Assembly: GCA_030612725.1 (NCBI GenBank)
Contig: JAUWNJ010000008.1
Span: 1 to 64,000 of the forward strand
Length of the DNA stretch: 64,000 bases
Direction: 5' to 3'
Source: Planctomycetales bacterium
GTDB taxonomy: Bacteria > Planctomycetota > Phycisphaerae > SM23-33
The notes beneath the pieces are model-generated. The model had not been told where the DNA came from. It made no database searches and worked only from the letters and a program-made list of their open reading frames with translations. The position numbers and the translations under genes were made by a program. Shown one piece after another: positions 1-8,563 of this stretch. The first letter of the stretch is position 1; every line of letters starts with the position of its first letter.

Positions 1-1
1 G

Positions 2-148
2 ATAATCGACAGCGTCGGCGGGCGGAAAGTTACCACCGCAGACGAATTCGCCTCGGCGGTTTCCGCTGCCGGCGGAAAACCCCTTCGGCTTCGGGTTAAC
101 ATACCCGACGGCGGAAGGCATTACGTAGTCATCTCGCCGAAAAAATAA
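2..148 (+). CDS. C-terminal end of a PDZ-domain protein (partial)
   Basis: The window opens inside a reading frame that stops with TAA at 146-148. The 48 visible residues (IIDSVGGRKVTTADEF at the start, LRLRVN further on) have the pattern of the second half of a PDZ domain: the Gly-Asp-Ile-Ile type strand, a helix with DEFASAVSAA, and a last beta strand. PDZ domains at protein C-termini are common in HtrA/DegP proteases and in planctomycete secreted peptidases, but no catalytic region is in the window. Fold assignment is moderate; the full protein cannot be named. Confidence 0.6.
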   Translation: MIDSVGGRKVTTADEFASAVSAAGGKPLRLRVNIPDGGRHYVVISPKK

Positions 149-163
149 TTTTCCGACGCGAGC

Positions 164-258
164 GAACATGCCTCGCTGAAGCAAGCACGCCAACAGAGTT
201 CGTCTCCAGGGCGAAAACGCCCAGTCTGTCGGCCTGCTCGCTTCAGCGAGGCATGTTC
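164..258. repeat. Palindrome between convergent genes
   Basis: A perfect 19-bp inverted repeat (164-182 and 240-258, core CATGCCTCGCTGAAG) encloses a 57-bp loop. It lies between two genes that end towards it, so it could end transcription from both sides, although neither side has a strong T tract. It is the first of many palindromic intergenic elements in the window. Confidence 0.75.
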
Positions 259-292
259 ACATATCACACAGGATGTATATCCCGCAGCGGGA

Positions 293-1090
293 TTATGGAC
301 TTTCAGATGCGTCTGCAGGTGCGTCTGAAGGCGTCTTTTCTTCGGCAGGGACGGTCGTCTTGACCGAGGCCCATACGCCTTTTCCATCAGCCTGGGCCTT
401 CTGCTGGTAAAAGCGGAAGAGTTTATCGTGCTGGAACGAATAATAATCCGCAGCCAGGCCGTAACCCTGGCGGATAACCTCAAGGTTCAGTAGCATCCCG
501 TCCGGCGCACGGTACAGATAGGCCACCGCCTGTCCGGTTTCGTCTTCCTGGGCGAGCGCCGAATCGTATTCCAGTGACACGAATTCCCCCGTCAGCAGGT
601 TCCTTACGAACTTGCTTCCGGTCGCACCGGTCTTGCTTTCAGATGGAATCGGAGCGACGCCCATCAGGCGGACCGGTGTTTCCTTACCTTCCTTTATAAT
701 CACCACGCTGCTGCAATCGTCGGAAACCTTCACGACCTTGTAGGTGGCGGTTTTGGCGAGGTTCCTGACGGGAACGGCCTGGAGCGCCTCGGCGCTTTGA
801 ATAGTTGCGACGGGAACCTTTTGGACGATTGTTCCGCCCTGTTCCACGACCACAGCAGGCCCGACCCTCCGGACCATGACCCGCCGACGCCGGGGAATCC
901 GCCGCAACCTTTTATTATGCTTATGGCGGGCGACCCTGCGCGCTCTCGTATGCCGCTTGGCAGCCTTGTGGGCCTTTGGGTGCGGTTTGGGCGGGGGAGG
1001 TTTGGCCGACAAAAGCGACGTACCTATCGCCGCCAAACCCAGTATCAAAGCCGCTATCCCAATTCGTTTTGACCAGTGTTGTCTGTTCAT
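293..1090 (-). CDS. Secreted thermonuclease-like (SNase fold) protein
   Basis: 265 residues. The ATG at 1090 follows AAAGGAATACGACCC and opens a signal-peptide-like stretch; the open frame upstream of it does not look coding. Residues 30-75 are extremely basic (Arg/Lys/His-rich), then a linker, then a staphylococcal-nuclease-like domain at about 115-245: VRLMGV, LLTGEFVSLE, LNLEVIRQGYG and GKGVW follow the family pattern. The family's D-x-x-G-R segment reads D-E-T-G-Q here, so the arginine equivalent to Arg87 of nuclease is missing and activity is doubtful. The basic segment could bind nucleic acid or anionic cell surface material. Likely exported. Confidence 0.7.
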   Translation of the reverse strand: MNRQHWSKRIGIAALILGLAAIGTSLLSAKPPPPKPHPKAHKAAKRHTRARRVARHKHNKRLRRIPRRRRVMVRRVGPAVVVEQGGTIVQKVPVATIQSAEALQAVPVRNLAKTATYKVVKVSDDCSSVVIIKEGKETPVRLMGVAPIPSESKTGATGSKFVRNLLTGEFVSLEYDSALAQEDETGQAVAYLYRAPDGMLLNLEVIRQGYGLAADYYSFQHDKLFRFYQQKAQADGKGVWASVKTTVPAEEKTPSDAPADASESP

Positions 1091-1267
1091 GGGTCGTATT
1101 CCTTTATAAATTCTGACTTTCTGTGGATACGCCGTTCGGCGTCCTGCCGGAAATTCCGGCGTCAATTGCGCATTTCGGCCTTTTATTTCTGCTGCTTGAG
1201 TACTACAATTACGCGCGATGGTGATATTTATTGACCGCAAACCGTTTGGATCGAAGAGGGACTCTCC

Positions 1268-2398
1268 GTGGCAATGACAAGCAAGGAACGTCTAATGGCC
1301 GCAATGCGGCGGAAAGAAGTGGACTACCTCCCGTGCTCGATTTATTTCAACTCCAACTTGCGGGTTCGGGGCTACGATATGACGAATCCAGCCGACCGAG
1401 TTCGCCTACAGGCCGACATGGGCTGTGACGGCGTCGTTGATATTGTCATACCCAGCACACTTGGTCCCGAGGTCGAAACGCGAACCTGGCTGGAGGACGT
1501 GCCCGGCCAGGACTATCCGATCCTCTACAAGGAATATCAAACCCCGGCAGGGGCATTGCGCATGGGGGTTCGTCACACTCCGGACTGGCCTGGCGGCATG
1601 GATATAGTCTGGGACGATCACTCTGCCAGCAATCTTTACGAACCGCTTATAAAGACAGTCGATGATGTTGACGCATTCGAATACCTTTGGCAGCCCGCCG
1701 CACAAAGCGATCTGAATGCGGCAAAGGACAGCATTGAAAATGCTTTGGGTCTTGCCGGGGATTACGGAGTTGCCGTTCGCAGCCATGCCGGTGGCGGCCT
1801 GGCCACGTTGCTGTTTGTCATGGGGGCTGAAAACGCAATCATGTTCGCCGTCGATCATCCGCAGGCATTCAAGCGTCTGGCGGAAATCGACAGTAAGGCC
1901 AACATCGGCAGAATCAGACTATGCGCCCAGGCCGGCGCGGATTTTGTCAAGCGCTTCGGCGGGTATGAACAGACCAACTTCTATAATCCGACGATATTCA
2001 AGGAAGTCGTAGCGCCACTGCTGAGAACGGAGGTTGCGACGGCGCATGAGGCAGGGCTTTTGATATATTACCGCGTTGTAACCGGGATGGAGCCTCTTCT
2101 GGACGAAATCGCCTCGATCGGTTTTGACTGTATCGAAGGAGGAGAACCCCATCTGAGCGGCTGTTCGCTTGAGATGTGGCACGACACCTTTGCGGGCAAG
2201 GCCGCTTCATGGACCGGGATAAGTACGCCGGTGCTTCTGGGCGGCGATGATCCGGAAGCCGTCCGTCGGGAAGTCCGGCACTGTGCGGATGTCTTCGGCA
2301 AGAGAGGCTTTATTCTCGGCGTGACCAACAGCATTCGCGATCACTTCGGATGGGAGAACACGCTGGCGATGGTGGATGAGTGGAAAAGGATTCGATAA
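1268..2398 (+). CDS. Uroporphyrinogen decarboxylase-family protein (methyltransferase type)
   Basis: 376 residues with a UroD-family TIM barrel. The start resembles corrinoid-linked MtaA/CmuA-like proteins (TSKERLMAAMRRKEVDYLP). The GTG at 1268 is preferred over the ATG at 1274 because AGAGGGA lies 7 nt upstream of it. The family includes haem-pathway decarboxylases and, more often in such paralogues, methyltransferases moving methyl groups from corrinoid proteins. The usual H-x-C-G zinc motif is not visible; YYRVVTG stands in that region. A second UroD paralogue follows after 12 nt, suggesting an operon. Family sure, substrate unknown. Confidence 0.85.
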   Translation: MAMTSKERLMAAMRRKEVDYLPCSIYFNSNLRVRGYDMTNPADRVRLQADMGCDGVVDIVIPSTLGPEVETRTWLEDVPGQDYPILYKEYQTPAGALRMGVRHTPDWPGGMDIVWDDHSASNLYEPLIKTVDDVDAFEYLWQPAAQSDLNAAKDSIENALGLAGDYGVAVRSHAGGGLATLLFVMGAENAIMFAVDHPQAFKRLAEIDSKANIGRIRLCAQAGADFVKRFGGYEQTNFYNPTIFKEVVAPLLRTEVATAHEAGLLIYYRVVTGMEPLLDEIASIGFDCIEGGEPHLSGCSLEMWHDTFAGKAASWTGISTPVLLGGDDPEAVRREVRHCADVFGKRGFILGVTNSIRDHFGWENTLAMVDEWKRIR

Positions 2399-2410
2399 GG
2401 AATAACAGAC

Positions 2411-3562
2411 ATGAATTCGAGAGATCGCTTGTTAACCGCATGGTCATTCAAAGAAGCTGATCGCGTGCCCATAGAAATCCAGATATCGCCTATGGCGTAT
2501 GAATTTCATGAGGCTGAACGCATTGTCGAATTTATTGATAAGCAGGCCGATAATTTTTATGGTCTCGTGGCCGCTGACTGGGGATTCTTTGGGTTACGTG
2601 CTTCATATTGTGAAGAGGTGATAGAAGACATACCCAATGAGTTTCGGCGGATTAAACGCATCTTCAGCACAGAAGCAGGCGATTTCCATGCAATAACCAA
2701 GCATAATTACAATGAGTTGCTCCCAGAGGATTATCATTGGGAACGGCGTTATATTGACACCAAAGAGGAAATGGAACGCCTGGCCGATGCGCCCCGTCGG
2801 GCAATACCCCTGGATAAGGTCGAATTTGACAAAGCGGTTCAGCGAATAGGTGATCGAGGCATTCCGTTGGTTGGACTTTTGCATCCCCTGGGATTGTTGG
2901 TGCGTAGATCCAATATGGAAGAAGTTTATGTCTGGTTTCATACGGAACCACAAATAATGCATCGATTTCTTGAAAGGGCGAACCAACAGGTGGCTGAAAC
3001 CGTGTCGGCTATGGTAGAAGCCGGTGTGGGACCCTATTTTAGCGTCGTTGCCCATGAGATGCTCATTCCACCGTGGATTGGTCCACAGATGTTTGATGAA
3101 TTTGTTTTTCCGTATGACAAGATGGTCAATGACGTAATCCATCATGACGGAGGGAAGTTGCGTATTCACTGTCACGGCAACTGCATGGACTATCTTGAAA
3201 AGATGAGCCGTATGGGCGTTGATGCTATTGAACCGCTTGAGCCGGCGCCTTTTGGCAATGTGTCATTAAAAGAGGCAAAACGCAGTGTCGGAGACCGGAT
3301 GCTCCTTTCAGGAAATATTCCTTCCCAGAAGTTTCTGAGTATGACCCGAAAAGAAGTTCGCCAGTGTGTCAAAGAAGCGATGTCCGCAGCGGCCAGCGGT
3401 GGTGGTTTCACGCTGAGGACGACAGGTGGACATGCTGCTACTAATTCAGTTAAAAACAAAGCACAGATGATCAAAGTTTTCGACAATATCGAAGCCTATA
3501 TAGAAGCGGGGCTTGAGTTCGGGGAGTATCCTCTTGGCTCGGATTTCGCGAGTGAAGACTAA
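2411..3562 (+). CDS. Uroporphyrinogen decarboxylase-family protein (second paralogue)
   Basis: 383 residues, ATG preceded by AAGGAATAA, 12 nt after the upstream paralogue. It opens with NSRDRLLTAWSFKEADRVP, typical of UroD-like methyltransferases, and carries IHCHGNCMDYL near residue 260, close to the H-x-C-G-N zinc-binding segment of MtaA-like enzymes. LLSGNIPSQKFL matches the late barrel loop of the family. It is more AT-rich than its neighbours, which may mean a separate origin. A role in methyl transfer or demethylation is inferred from family; no corrinoid protein gene is adjacent. Confidence 0.85.
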   Translation: MNSRDRLLTAWSFKEADRVPIEIQISPMAYEFHEAERIVEFIDKQADNFYGLVAADWGFFGLRASYCEEVIEDIPNEFRRIKRIFSTEAGDFHAITKHNYNELLPEDYHWERRYIDTKEEMERLADAPRRAIPLDKVEFDKAVQRIGDRGIPLVGLLHPLGLLVRRSNMEEVYVWFHTEPQIMHRFLERANQQVAETVSAMVEAGVGPYFSVVAHEMLIPPWIGPQMFDEFVFPYDKMVNDVIHHDGGKLRIHCHGNCMDYLEKMSRMGVDAIEPLEPAPFGNVSLKEAKRSVGDRMLLSGNIPSQKFLSMTRKEVRQCVKEAMSAAASGGGFTLRTTGGHAATNSVKNKAQMIKVFDNIEAYIEAGLEFGEYPLGSDFASED

Positions 3563-3582
3563 ATCGCTAATGGAGAACGAAC

Positions 3583-4503
3583 ATGAGTCTCTGGACTTTT
3601 GTACACGTAGCCGACATTCAGGTGGGTTCGCCGCGGTCGTTTCGGTTCGCACCGGCGTGGAACGAGAACTGGCGGACGGCCCGGCGGCAAATCATCGCCA
3701 TCAATCCCGACCTGCTCCTGGTCGGCGGCGACCTCACACGCGACGGCAGCATCCATGATTTTGAGTTGGAGGCAGTCAAAGCCGACCTGGACGAACTGCC
3801 TTTTCCCTATCACGTCATCCCCGGCAACATGGATACGGGCAACAAGCACGCCCCGGACCAGGGGCCGTTTCCCGAACGCGATGATCTGACCCTGAACGTT
3901 ACCAGCGAACAGTTACAGCGGTTTGCGTCCTGCTTCGGCCCGCTCCAGTGGTCGTTTGTGCACAAGGAGGTGCGTTTTTCCGGTTTTTACGCAGCCTTGG
4001 CCGGGTCGGGCTTGCCTGAAGAGCGGCAAATGTGGAAATGGCTCGAAGGGCTGAAGGATCTGCCTCGCGCCCGGCGGCACGTGATGATTATGCATTATGC
4101 GCTCTTTGCAGACCGACTCGATGAACCGAACTTCGACATCACCGGCCCGGAACAATACGCCGACTGGTACTTCGTCATTGATCACCCGCACCGCGACCGG
4201 ATGATGGATGCGTTCAAGGCCGCCGGGTGCGACACCGTCATCAGCGGTCATATCCATTGTCGAAAGACGGATGCGGTTGACGGAATCTGCTTCTACAAGG
4301 CCCCGGCTACGTGCATGTCGCAGTGGGCCGACCGTTGGGACGACGGTGACGCGTCGCTGGGCTTCACGAGGTTCGATGTCTGTGGGGATGAAATCGAATC
4401 TACGTTTATTCCGCTGGAGCGAATCTCACAGGCGGGGGGTTATGGCCCAGGAGGGCACCCCAGACCGGAGGCCAGGGATTATTCGATAGCGTGGGAGAAG
4501 TAA
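3583..4503 (+). CDS. Calcineurin-like metallophosphoesterase
   Basis: 306 residues, ATG after TGGAGAACGAAC. Metallophosphoesterase motifs appear in order: ADIQVG (usual D-x-H reads D-I-Q), GGDLTRDG, PGNMDTG (usual GNHD reads GNMD), MIMHYALF and SGHIHCRK. Two canonical histidines are therefore replaced, although the aspartates, asparagine and late histidines are kept. It follows the UroD pair in the same direction. The family hydrolyses phosphomono- or diesters with two metals; the substrate cannot be told and the substitutions may change activity. No signal peptide. Confidence 0.85.
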   Translation: MSLWTFVHVADIQVGSPRSFRFAPAWNENWRTARRQIIAINPDLLLVGGDLTRDGSIHDFELEAVKADLDELPFPYHVIPGNMDTGNKHAPDQGPFPERDDLTLNVTSEQLQRFASCFGPLQWSFVHKEVRFSGFYAALAGSGLPEERQMWKWLEGLKDLPRARRHVMIMHYALFADRLDEPNFDITGPEQYADWYFVIDHPHRDRMMDAFKAAGCDTVISGHIHCRKTDAVDGICFYKAPATCMSQWADRWDDGDASLGFTRFDVCGDEIESTFIPLERISQAGGYGPGGHPRPEARDYSIAWEK

Positions 4504-4619
4504 TTGCCGGTCGGCGGAATAGCGCGGGTGTATTTACATTTCGACGTTTTCTTTTTAAGATTGCGATGTTACAATCGCGTAAGAGCAGTTCACGCGATTG
4601 ATTAAGGAATAATGCCATT

Positions 4620-5051
4620 ATGAACGTCGCGATTCGCCTGGCTGATGAAGACATTTCTTTTATGGCTGACCGGATGAGACGGTGGGTGGATGGAATCCTT
4701 AATCAGGATTATCACCGTTACCATCTCGGCCAGGCGTGGAACCCCGCGATTAACCTTTACGAGGACGATACCGGTTTTCACTTGCTGGCTGACCTGGCGG
4801 GGATAGACCCGGAAGTCGTCGATTTGCGCGTGGAGCAGAATCGCCTGATCCTGCGAGGCGAGCGCAGACCTCCACGCCCCCCGAACCTGCCGGATAAGCA
4901 AACGTCGTCCTCCTTACGGCTTCATCACATGGAAATTGAGTACGGACCATTCGTCAGAACAGTGGACTTACCGGAATTAATCGACGTCAATAAAATCGAA
5001 GCCGTTTATCGCAACGGATTCCTATGGGTGAAAATGTCCAGGAAACAGTAG
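4620..5051 (+). CDS. Hsp20/alpha-crystallin small heat-shock protein
   Basis: 143 residues, ATG after AAGGAATAATGCC. The alpha-crystallin domain spans about 40-140: WNPAINLYEDDTGFHLLADL opens it, VEQNRLILRGERR is the central strand pair, and YGPFVRTVDLPELID with the NGFLWVKM ending closes it. The usual C-terminal I-x-I tail motif is not obvious, which may limit large-oligomer assembly. It is an ATP-independent holdase for unfolding proteins. It lies just upstream of lon, a protein-quality-control pairing that fits co-regulation under stress. Confidence 0.9.
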   Translation: MNVAIRLADEDISFMADRMRRWVDGILNQDYHRYHLGQAWNPAINLYEDDTGFHLLADLAGIDPEVVDLRVEQNRLILRGERRPPRPPNLPDKQTSSSLRLHHMEIEYGPFVRTVDLPELIDVNKIEAVYRNGFLWVKMSRKQ

Positions 5052-5090
5052 CCAGTAGCCGAAGGCCGACTACCGACTACTAACTACAAT
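5052..5090 (+). repeat. TAGCC/GACTAC word repeat directly before lon
   Basis: The entire 39-bp gap between the Hsp20 stop and the lon ATG is built of short near-repeated words (CAGTAGCC, GACTACCGACTACTAACTAC). It leaves no visible Shine-Dalgarno sequence for lon. A similar TAGCCGGTAGTCC-type string occurs in the prophage at about 48968-49000. Confidence 0.6.
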
Positions 5091-7514
5091 ATGAGTAAAA
5101 AAGAACCTGCCAAACCGAAGATCGTCGTATCCGACAAGTCCGATTCAGTCATCAAACTGGGCGTCGAAGGGACAGGTCCGCCTGAAGATGAATTGCAGGT
5201 GGTTATCCCCGACGTTGTACCCGTCATGGCGATACGCAACACGACGATATTTCCCGGAACGGTCCTGCCGTTGGCTGTGGGACGAGAAAGATCCCGCCGA
5301 CTTATCGACGATGTCCTTCCCGATGAAAAGGTGATCGTTCTTGTAACCCAACGCGACGAAAAAACCGAAGACCCGTCGCCGAAGGAACTTTACGAGTACG
5401 GAACAGCCGTCGTCGTGCTGAAATTGTTACGGACAGGTCAGGACAGCCGGACGGTTATCGTCCACGGACTCCTCCGCATCCACATCGAAGAGTTCGTCCA
5501 GACAGCCCCGTATTTCCGCGCTCGCGTTACGCCGATGAAGGATGAAGTCCCGCAGGGGAAAGAGATGGAGGCCCGCCTGCTGGACGTTCGCTCCAAGGCG
5601 CTGCGAATCGCGCAACTTTCCCCGAATGTTCCCGAAGAAGCACAGGTCGTTATCAGCAGCATAGACCAGCCCGGCGCGCTGACTGATTTCCTGGCGGCGA
5701 ATCTACCCCTGGAATTACCGAATAAGCAGGAATTGTTGGCAGAGACGGATGTCCTTCGCCGGATGAAAATTCTCCAGAAATCCCTGCTGAAACAGGTGGA
5801 TGTCCTGGAACTGAGCGGGCAACTTCAGGAGCAGGTCCGCGCCAGCGTCGATAAAAGCCAACGCGAATACTTTCTCCGCGAGCAACTCAAAGCCATTCAA
5901 AAAGAACTGGGACAGGTTGACGAGCAGACCGGCGACGTCCAGGAACTTACCGAGAAGGTGGATTCCGCCGGTATGAACGAACCGGTCAAGGCTGAATGCG
6001 TCCGCCAACTTCACCGACTTGAAACGATACCAGTGGCAAGCCCGGAATACTCCGTTATCCGCACCTACCTGGAGGTGATGACCGAACTGCCCTGGGATAA
6101 GACTACCGATGACAATCTGGACATTCGCCGGGCACGCCGGACACTCGATGAGGACCATTACGATCTCGACAAGGTCAAAAAGCGTATCCTGGAGTATCTT
6201 GCGGTTCGCCGGCTTGCGCCTGATTCGAGAGGCCCGATATTGTGCTTCGCAGGCCCGCCGGGGGTGGGTAAGACCTCGTTGGGCAAATCCATCGCGCGCG
6301 CTCTGGGGCGGAAGTTTATACGCATGAGTCTCGGCGGGATGCGGGATGAGGCTGAACTACGCGGGCACAGGCGAACGTATATCGGCGCGATGCCCGGACG
6401 AATCATCCAGGAGATACGCAAAGCCGGGTCGGCTAACCCCGTCTTCATGCTGGATGAACTCGACAAGGTCGGGATGGACTTCCGGGGCGATCCGACGTCG
6501 GCGTTGCTGGAGGTGCTGGACCCTGCCCAGAATTTCAGTTTCCAGGACCACTACCTCAACGTCCCGTTCGACTTATCAAAGGTGATGTTCATCGCCACCG
6601 CCAATATCATGTCCCCCGTTTCTCCGGCGCTGCGGGACCGCATGGAAGTAATTGAAATCTCCGGATATACGATTAAGGAAAAGTTGCTTATCGCCCGGAA
6701 TTACCTCTTACCGAGGCAGTTGAAAGAGAACGGCCTGGTCGGCAGGGGGGTAAGGTTCAGCGCGGCTGCATTGAGGGAAATCATCACCCACTACACCCGC
6801 GAAGCCGGTGTGCGCGAACTTGAGCGACAGATCGGAGCCGTTTGCCGAGGTCTGGCCGTTCGGGTTGCCAAAGGCGGATTGCGAAAGAAGACCATCGGCG
6901 AAAAGGATGTCGGTAAGTTTCTTGGCACGGTGATTTACGAAAGCGAAATCGCCCAGCGGACCTCGGTTCCGGGCGTTGCGACCGGACTGGCGTTCACGCC
7001 TTATGGCGGCGAGATAATTTTTATCGAAGCCACCGCGTATCCGGGGAAAGGGCAATTGCTGCTGACCGGGCAGATCGGCGACGTGATGAAGGAATCCGCC
7101 CAGGCGGCATTGAGCCTGATAAGGAGCCAATCGGCGAAATTCGGAATCGACCCGTTGATTTTTCCGAAGATAGACGTTCACATTCACGTACCGGCAGGGG
7201 CGGTTCCAAAAGACGGGCCTAGCGCAGGGGTGTCAATCGCTACTGCGATAAGTTCGCTTCTGCTGAATCGTTCGGTGCGGTCTGACGTGGCGATGACCGG
7301 GGAGATTACGTTGCGAGGACTGGTGCTTCCGGTGGGGGGGATTAAGGAAAAGGTGCTCGCTGCCGTTCGCGCGGGTATAAAAACGGTCGTTATTCCGGCC
7401 CGGAATCGCAGGAATATAACCGAAATCCCCGCCGAGGTCCGAAAGCATCTGAAGATCGTTACAGCCGGGGTGATTGACGACGTACTGGCTGCTGCACTGG
7501 ACGACGGAAAGTAA
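5091..7514 (+). CDS. lon: ATP-dependent protease La (Lon)
   Basis: 807 residues, full-length for bacterial LonA. The N-terminal substrate-binding domain (about 40-240) is followed by a coiled region, an AAA+ ATPase with Walker A GPPGVGKTSLGKS near 387 and Walker B VFMLDELDK, then the protease domain with catalytic Ser711 in DGPSAGVS and Lys754 in GGIKEKV, 43 residues apart as in E. coli Lon. It degrades misfolded and regulatory proteins in the cytoplasm. The start lacks a visible ribosome-binding site because a repeat fills the gap after the Hsp20 gene. Identity is essentially certain. Confidence 0.98.
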   Translation: MSKKEPAKPKIVVSDKSDSVIKLGVEGTGPPEDELQVVIPDVVPVMAIRNTTIFPGTVLPLAVGRERSRRLIDDVLPDEKVIVLVTQRDEKTEDPSPKELYEYGTAVVVLKLLRTGQDSRTVIVHGLLRIHIEEFVQTAPYFRARVTPMKDEVPQGKEMEARLLDVRSKALRIAQLSPNVPEEAQVVISSIDQPGALTDFLAANLPLELPNKQELLAETDVLRRMKILQKSLLKQVDVLELSGQLQEQVRASVDKSQREYFLREQLKAIQKELGQVDEQTGDVQELTEKVDSAGMNEPVKAECVRQLHRLETIPVASPEYSVIRTYLEVMTELPWDKTTDDNLDIRRARRTLDEDHYDLDKVKKRILEYLAVRRLAPDSRGPILCFAGPPGVGKTSLGKSIARALGRKFIRMSLGGMRDEAELRGHRRTYIGAMPGRIIQEIRKAGSANPVFMLDELDKVGMDFRGDPTSALLEVLDPAQNFSFQDHYLNVPFDLSKVMFIATANIMSPVSPALRDRMEVIEISGYTIKEKLLIARNYLLPRQLKENGLVGRGVRFSAAALREIITHYTREAGVRELERQIGAVCRGLAVRVAKGGLRKKTIGEKDVGKFLGTVIYESEIAQRTSVPGVATGLAFTPYGGEIIFIEATAYPGKGQLLLTGQIGDVMKESAQAALSLIRSQSAKFGIDPLIFPKIDVHIHVPAGAVPKDGPSAGVSIATAISSLLLNRSVRSDVAMTGEITLRGLVLPVGGIKEKVLAAVRAGIKTVVIPARNRRNITEIPAEVRKHLKIVTAGVIDDVLAAALDDGK

Positions 7515-7602
7515 AAAAACAAAAAAAGCAGGCATTGCATTATGTGCGGGCTGTTGGATAGAATACGCTTGTAACGGAAAATTACTTTTAGGGAGATACG
7601 GG

Positions 7603-8082
7603 ATGTCGAAGACAAAGGGATTTCGCAATTCTGGTAAGTTGGACCTTGGCGGTAAAAATATGGAGTATGTATTGGCTGGGGCATTGTTAATTATCATTAT
7701 TGTAGCGGTGGTTTTGGCTGTCGGGCCGATGCAGTGCGGCGGCGGACCAACCGGACCGACGGGCAAGCCAATGTTCAAGTGCATCGAGTGCGATAAGGAA
7801 TGGGAAGTATCGCAGGAGGATGCGAATAAATATCACAGGGAGATGGAGAGGGGTATGGGAAGGGAGATGGGCGATACGCCCATAGGACAGGATTGCCCCA
7901 AGTGCGGCAAGGAGGGGTGTGTATTTATGATGATCCGGTGTCCGAAGTGTAAGGAATACTTTCTTTCCAAACGTTATACGGACCCTGACGCCTTTGCCAA
8001 GGTCGGGCACAGGGACATCTGTCCTGATCCTGAATGCAAGACGGACGTGCACGAATATAATAAGAAACATCGCAGGCGCTGA
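7603..8082 (+). CDS. Membrane-anchored zinc-ribbon protein, unknown function
   Basis: 159 residues. The ATG at 7603 follows AGGGAGATACGGG; the longer open frame to 7474 overlaps the end of lon and is not needed. One transmembrane helix (about 21-41, LAGALLIIIIVAVVLAVG) is followed by a cysteine-rich region with paired motifs CIEC, CPKCGKEGC, CPKC and CPDPEC, consistent with two zinc ribbons. The arrangement suggests a small inner-membrane protein with a metal-binding domain on one face. I do not recognise a named family. Confidence 0.75.
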   Translation: MSKTKGFRNSGKLDLGGKNMEYVLAGALLIIIIVAVVLAVGPMQCGGGPTGPTGKPMFKCIECDKEWEVSQEDANKYHREMERGMGREMGDTPIGQDCPKCGKEGCVFMMIRCPKCKEYFLSKRYTDPDAFAKVGHRDICPDPECKTDVHEYNKKHRRR

Positions 8083-8131
8083 CGCGTCGTATCCGTTTCG
8101 CATCGGACAGGATGACTGACCAGCAGAAACC

Positions 8132-8563
8132 GTGGACCGCCGCACGAGAATTTGTCTCCTTATTATCGTACTGGGCTTGACGAATTTCCTTGCCTATGCC
8201 GTGGTGTATATATCTATCGACGGCGATGCGATGAATGGTTACGTCCGGTACGACGTAGTGGATGGACGTAAGGTTCTGCATTACTATCTTGTCAAGCACG
8301 GCATACCCGACGAGGTCTCCCGCGCCACGTGGATATATTCCGCCGTTCACAGTATCAGCATATGGATTACCGTCGGCGCGGTGCTGTTGAGCATGTTGAC
8401 ACTGGCCAAGGACAGGATTATCTCCTCGATGCGAAGCAGTATCGTCCGTGGAAGGACGTTCATCACCATACTCGCGACGGTTGTTACGCTCATATCCCTG
8501 GCCGTTACTATGTGGTTCCTCCTTTACATGATCCGCCACCTGGTCAGCCCGGCTCCGTTATGA
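8132..8563 (+). CDS. Hypothetical membrane protein with three or more helices
   Basis: 143 residues from GTG 8132. Hydrophobic segments lie at about 7-27, 68-90 and 108-136. There is no strong Shine-Dalgarno; an ATG at 8112 is in another frame and stops quickly. Its stop codon overlaps the start of the following DinG-type helicase by four bases (ATGA), which supports the frame and implies translational coupling. No motif is recognised. Confidence 0.65.
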   Translation: MDRRTRICLLIIVLGLTNFLAYAVVYISIDGDAMNGYVRYDVVDGRKVLHYYLVKHGIPDEVSRATWIYSAVHSISIWITVGAVLLSMLTLAKDRIISSMRSSIVRGRTFITILATVVTLISLAVTMWFLLYMIRHLVSPAPL

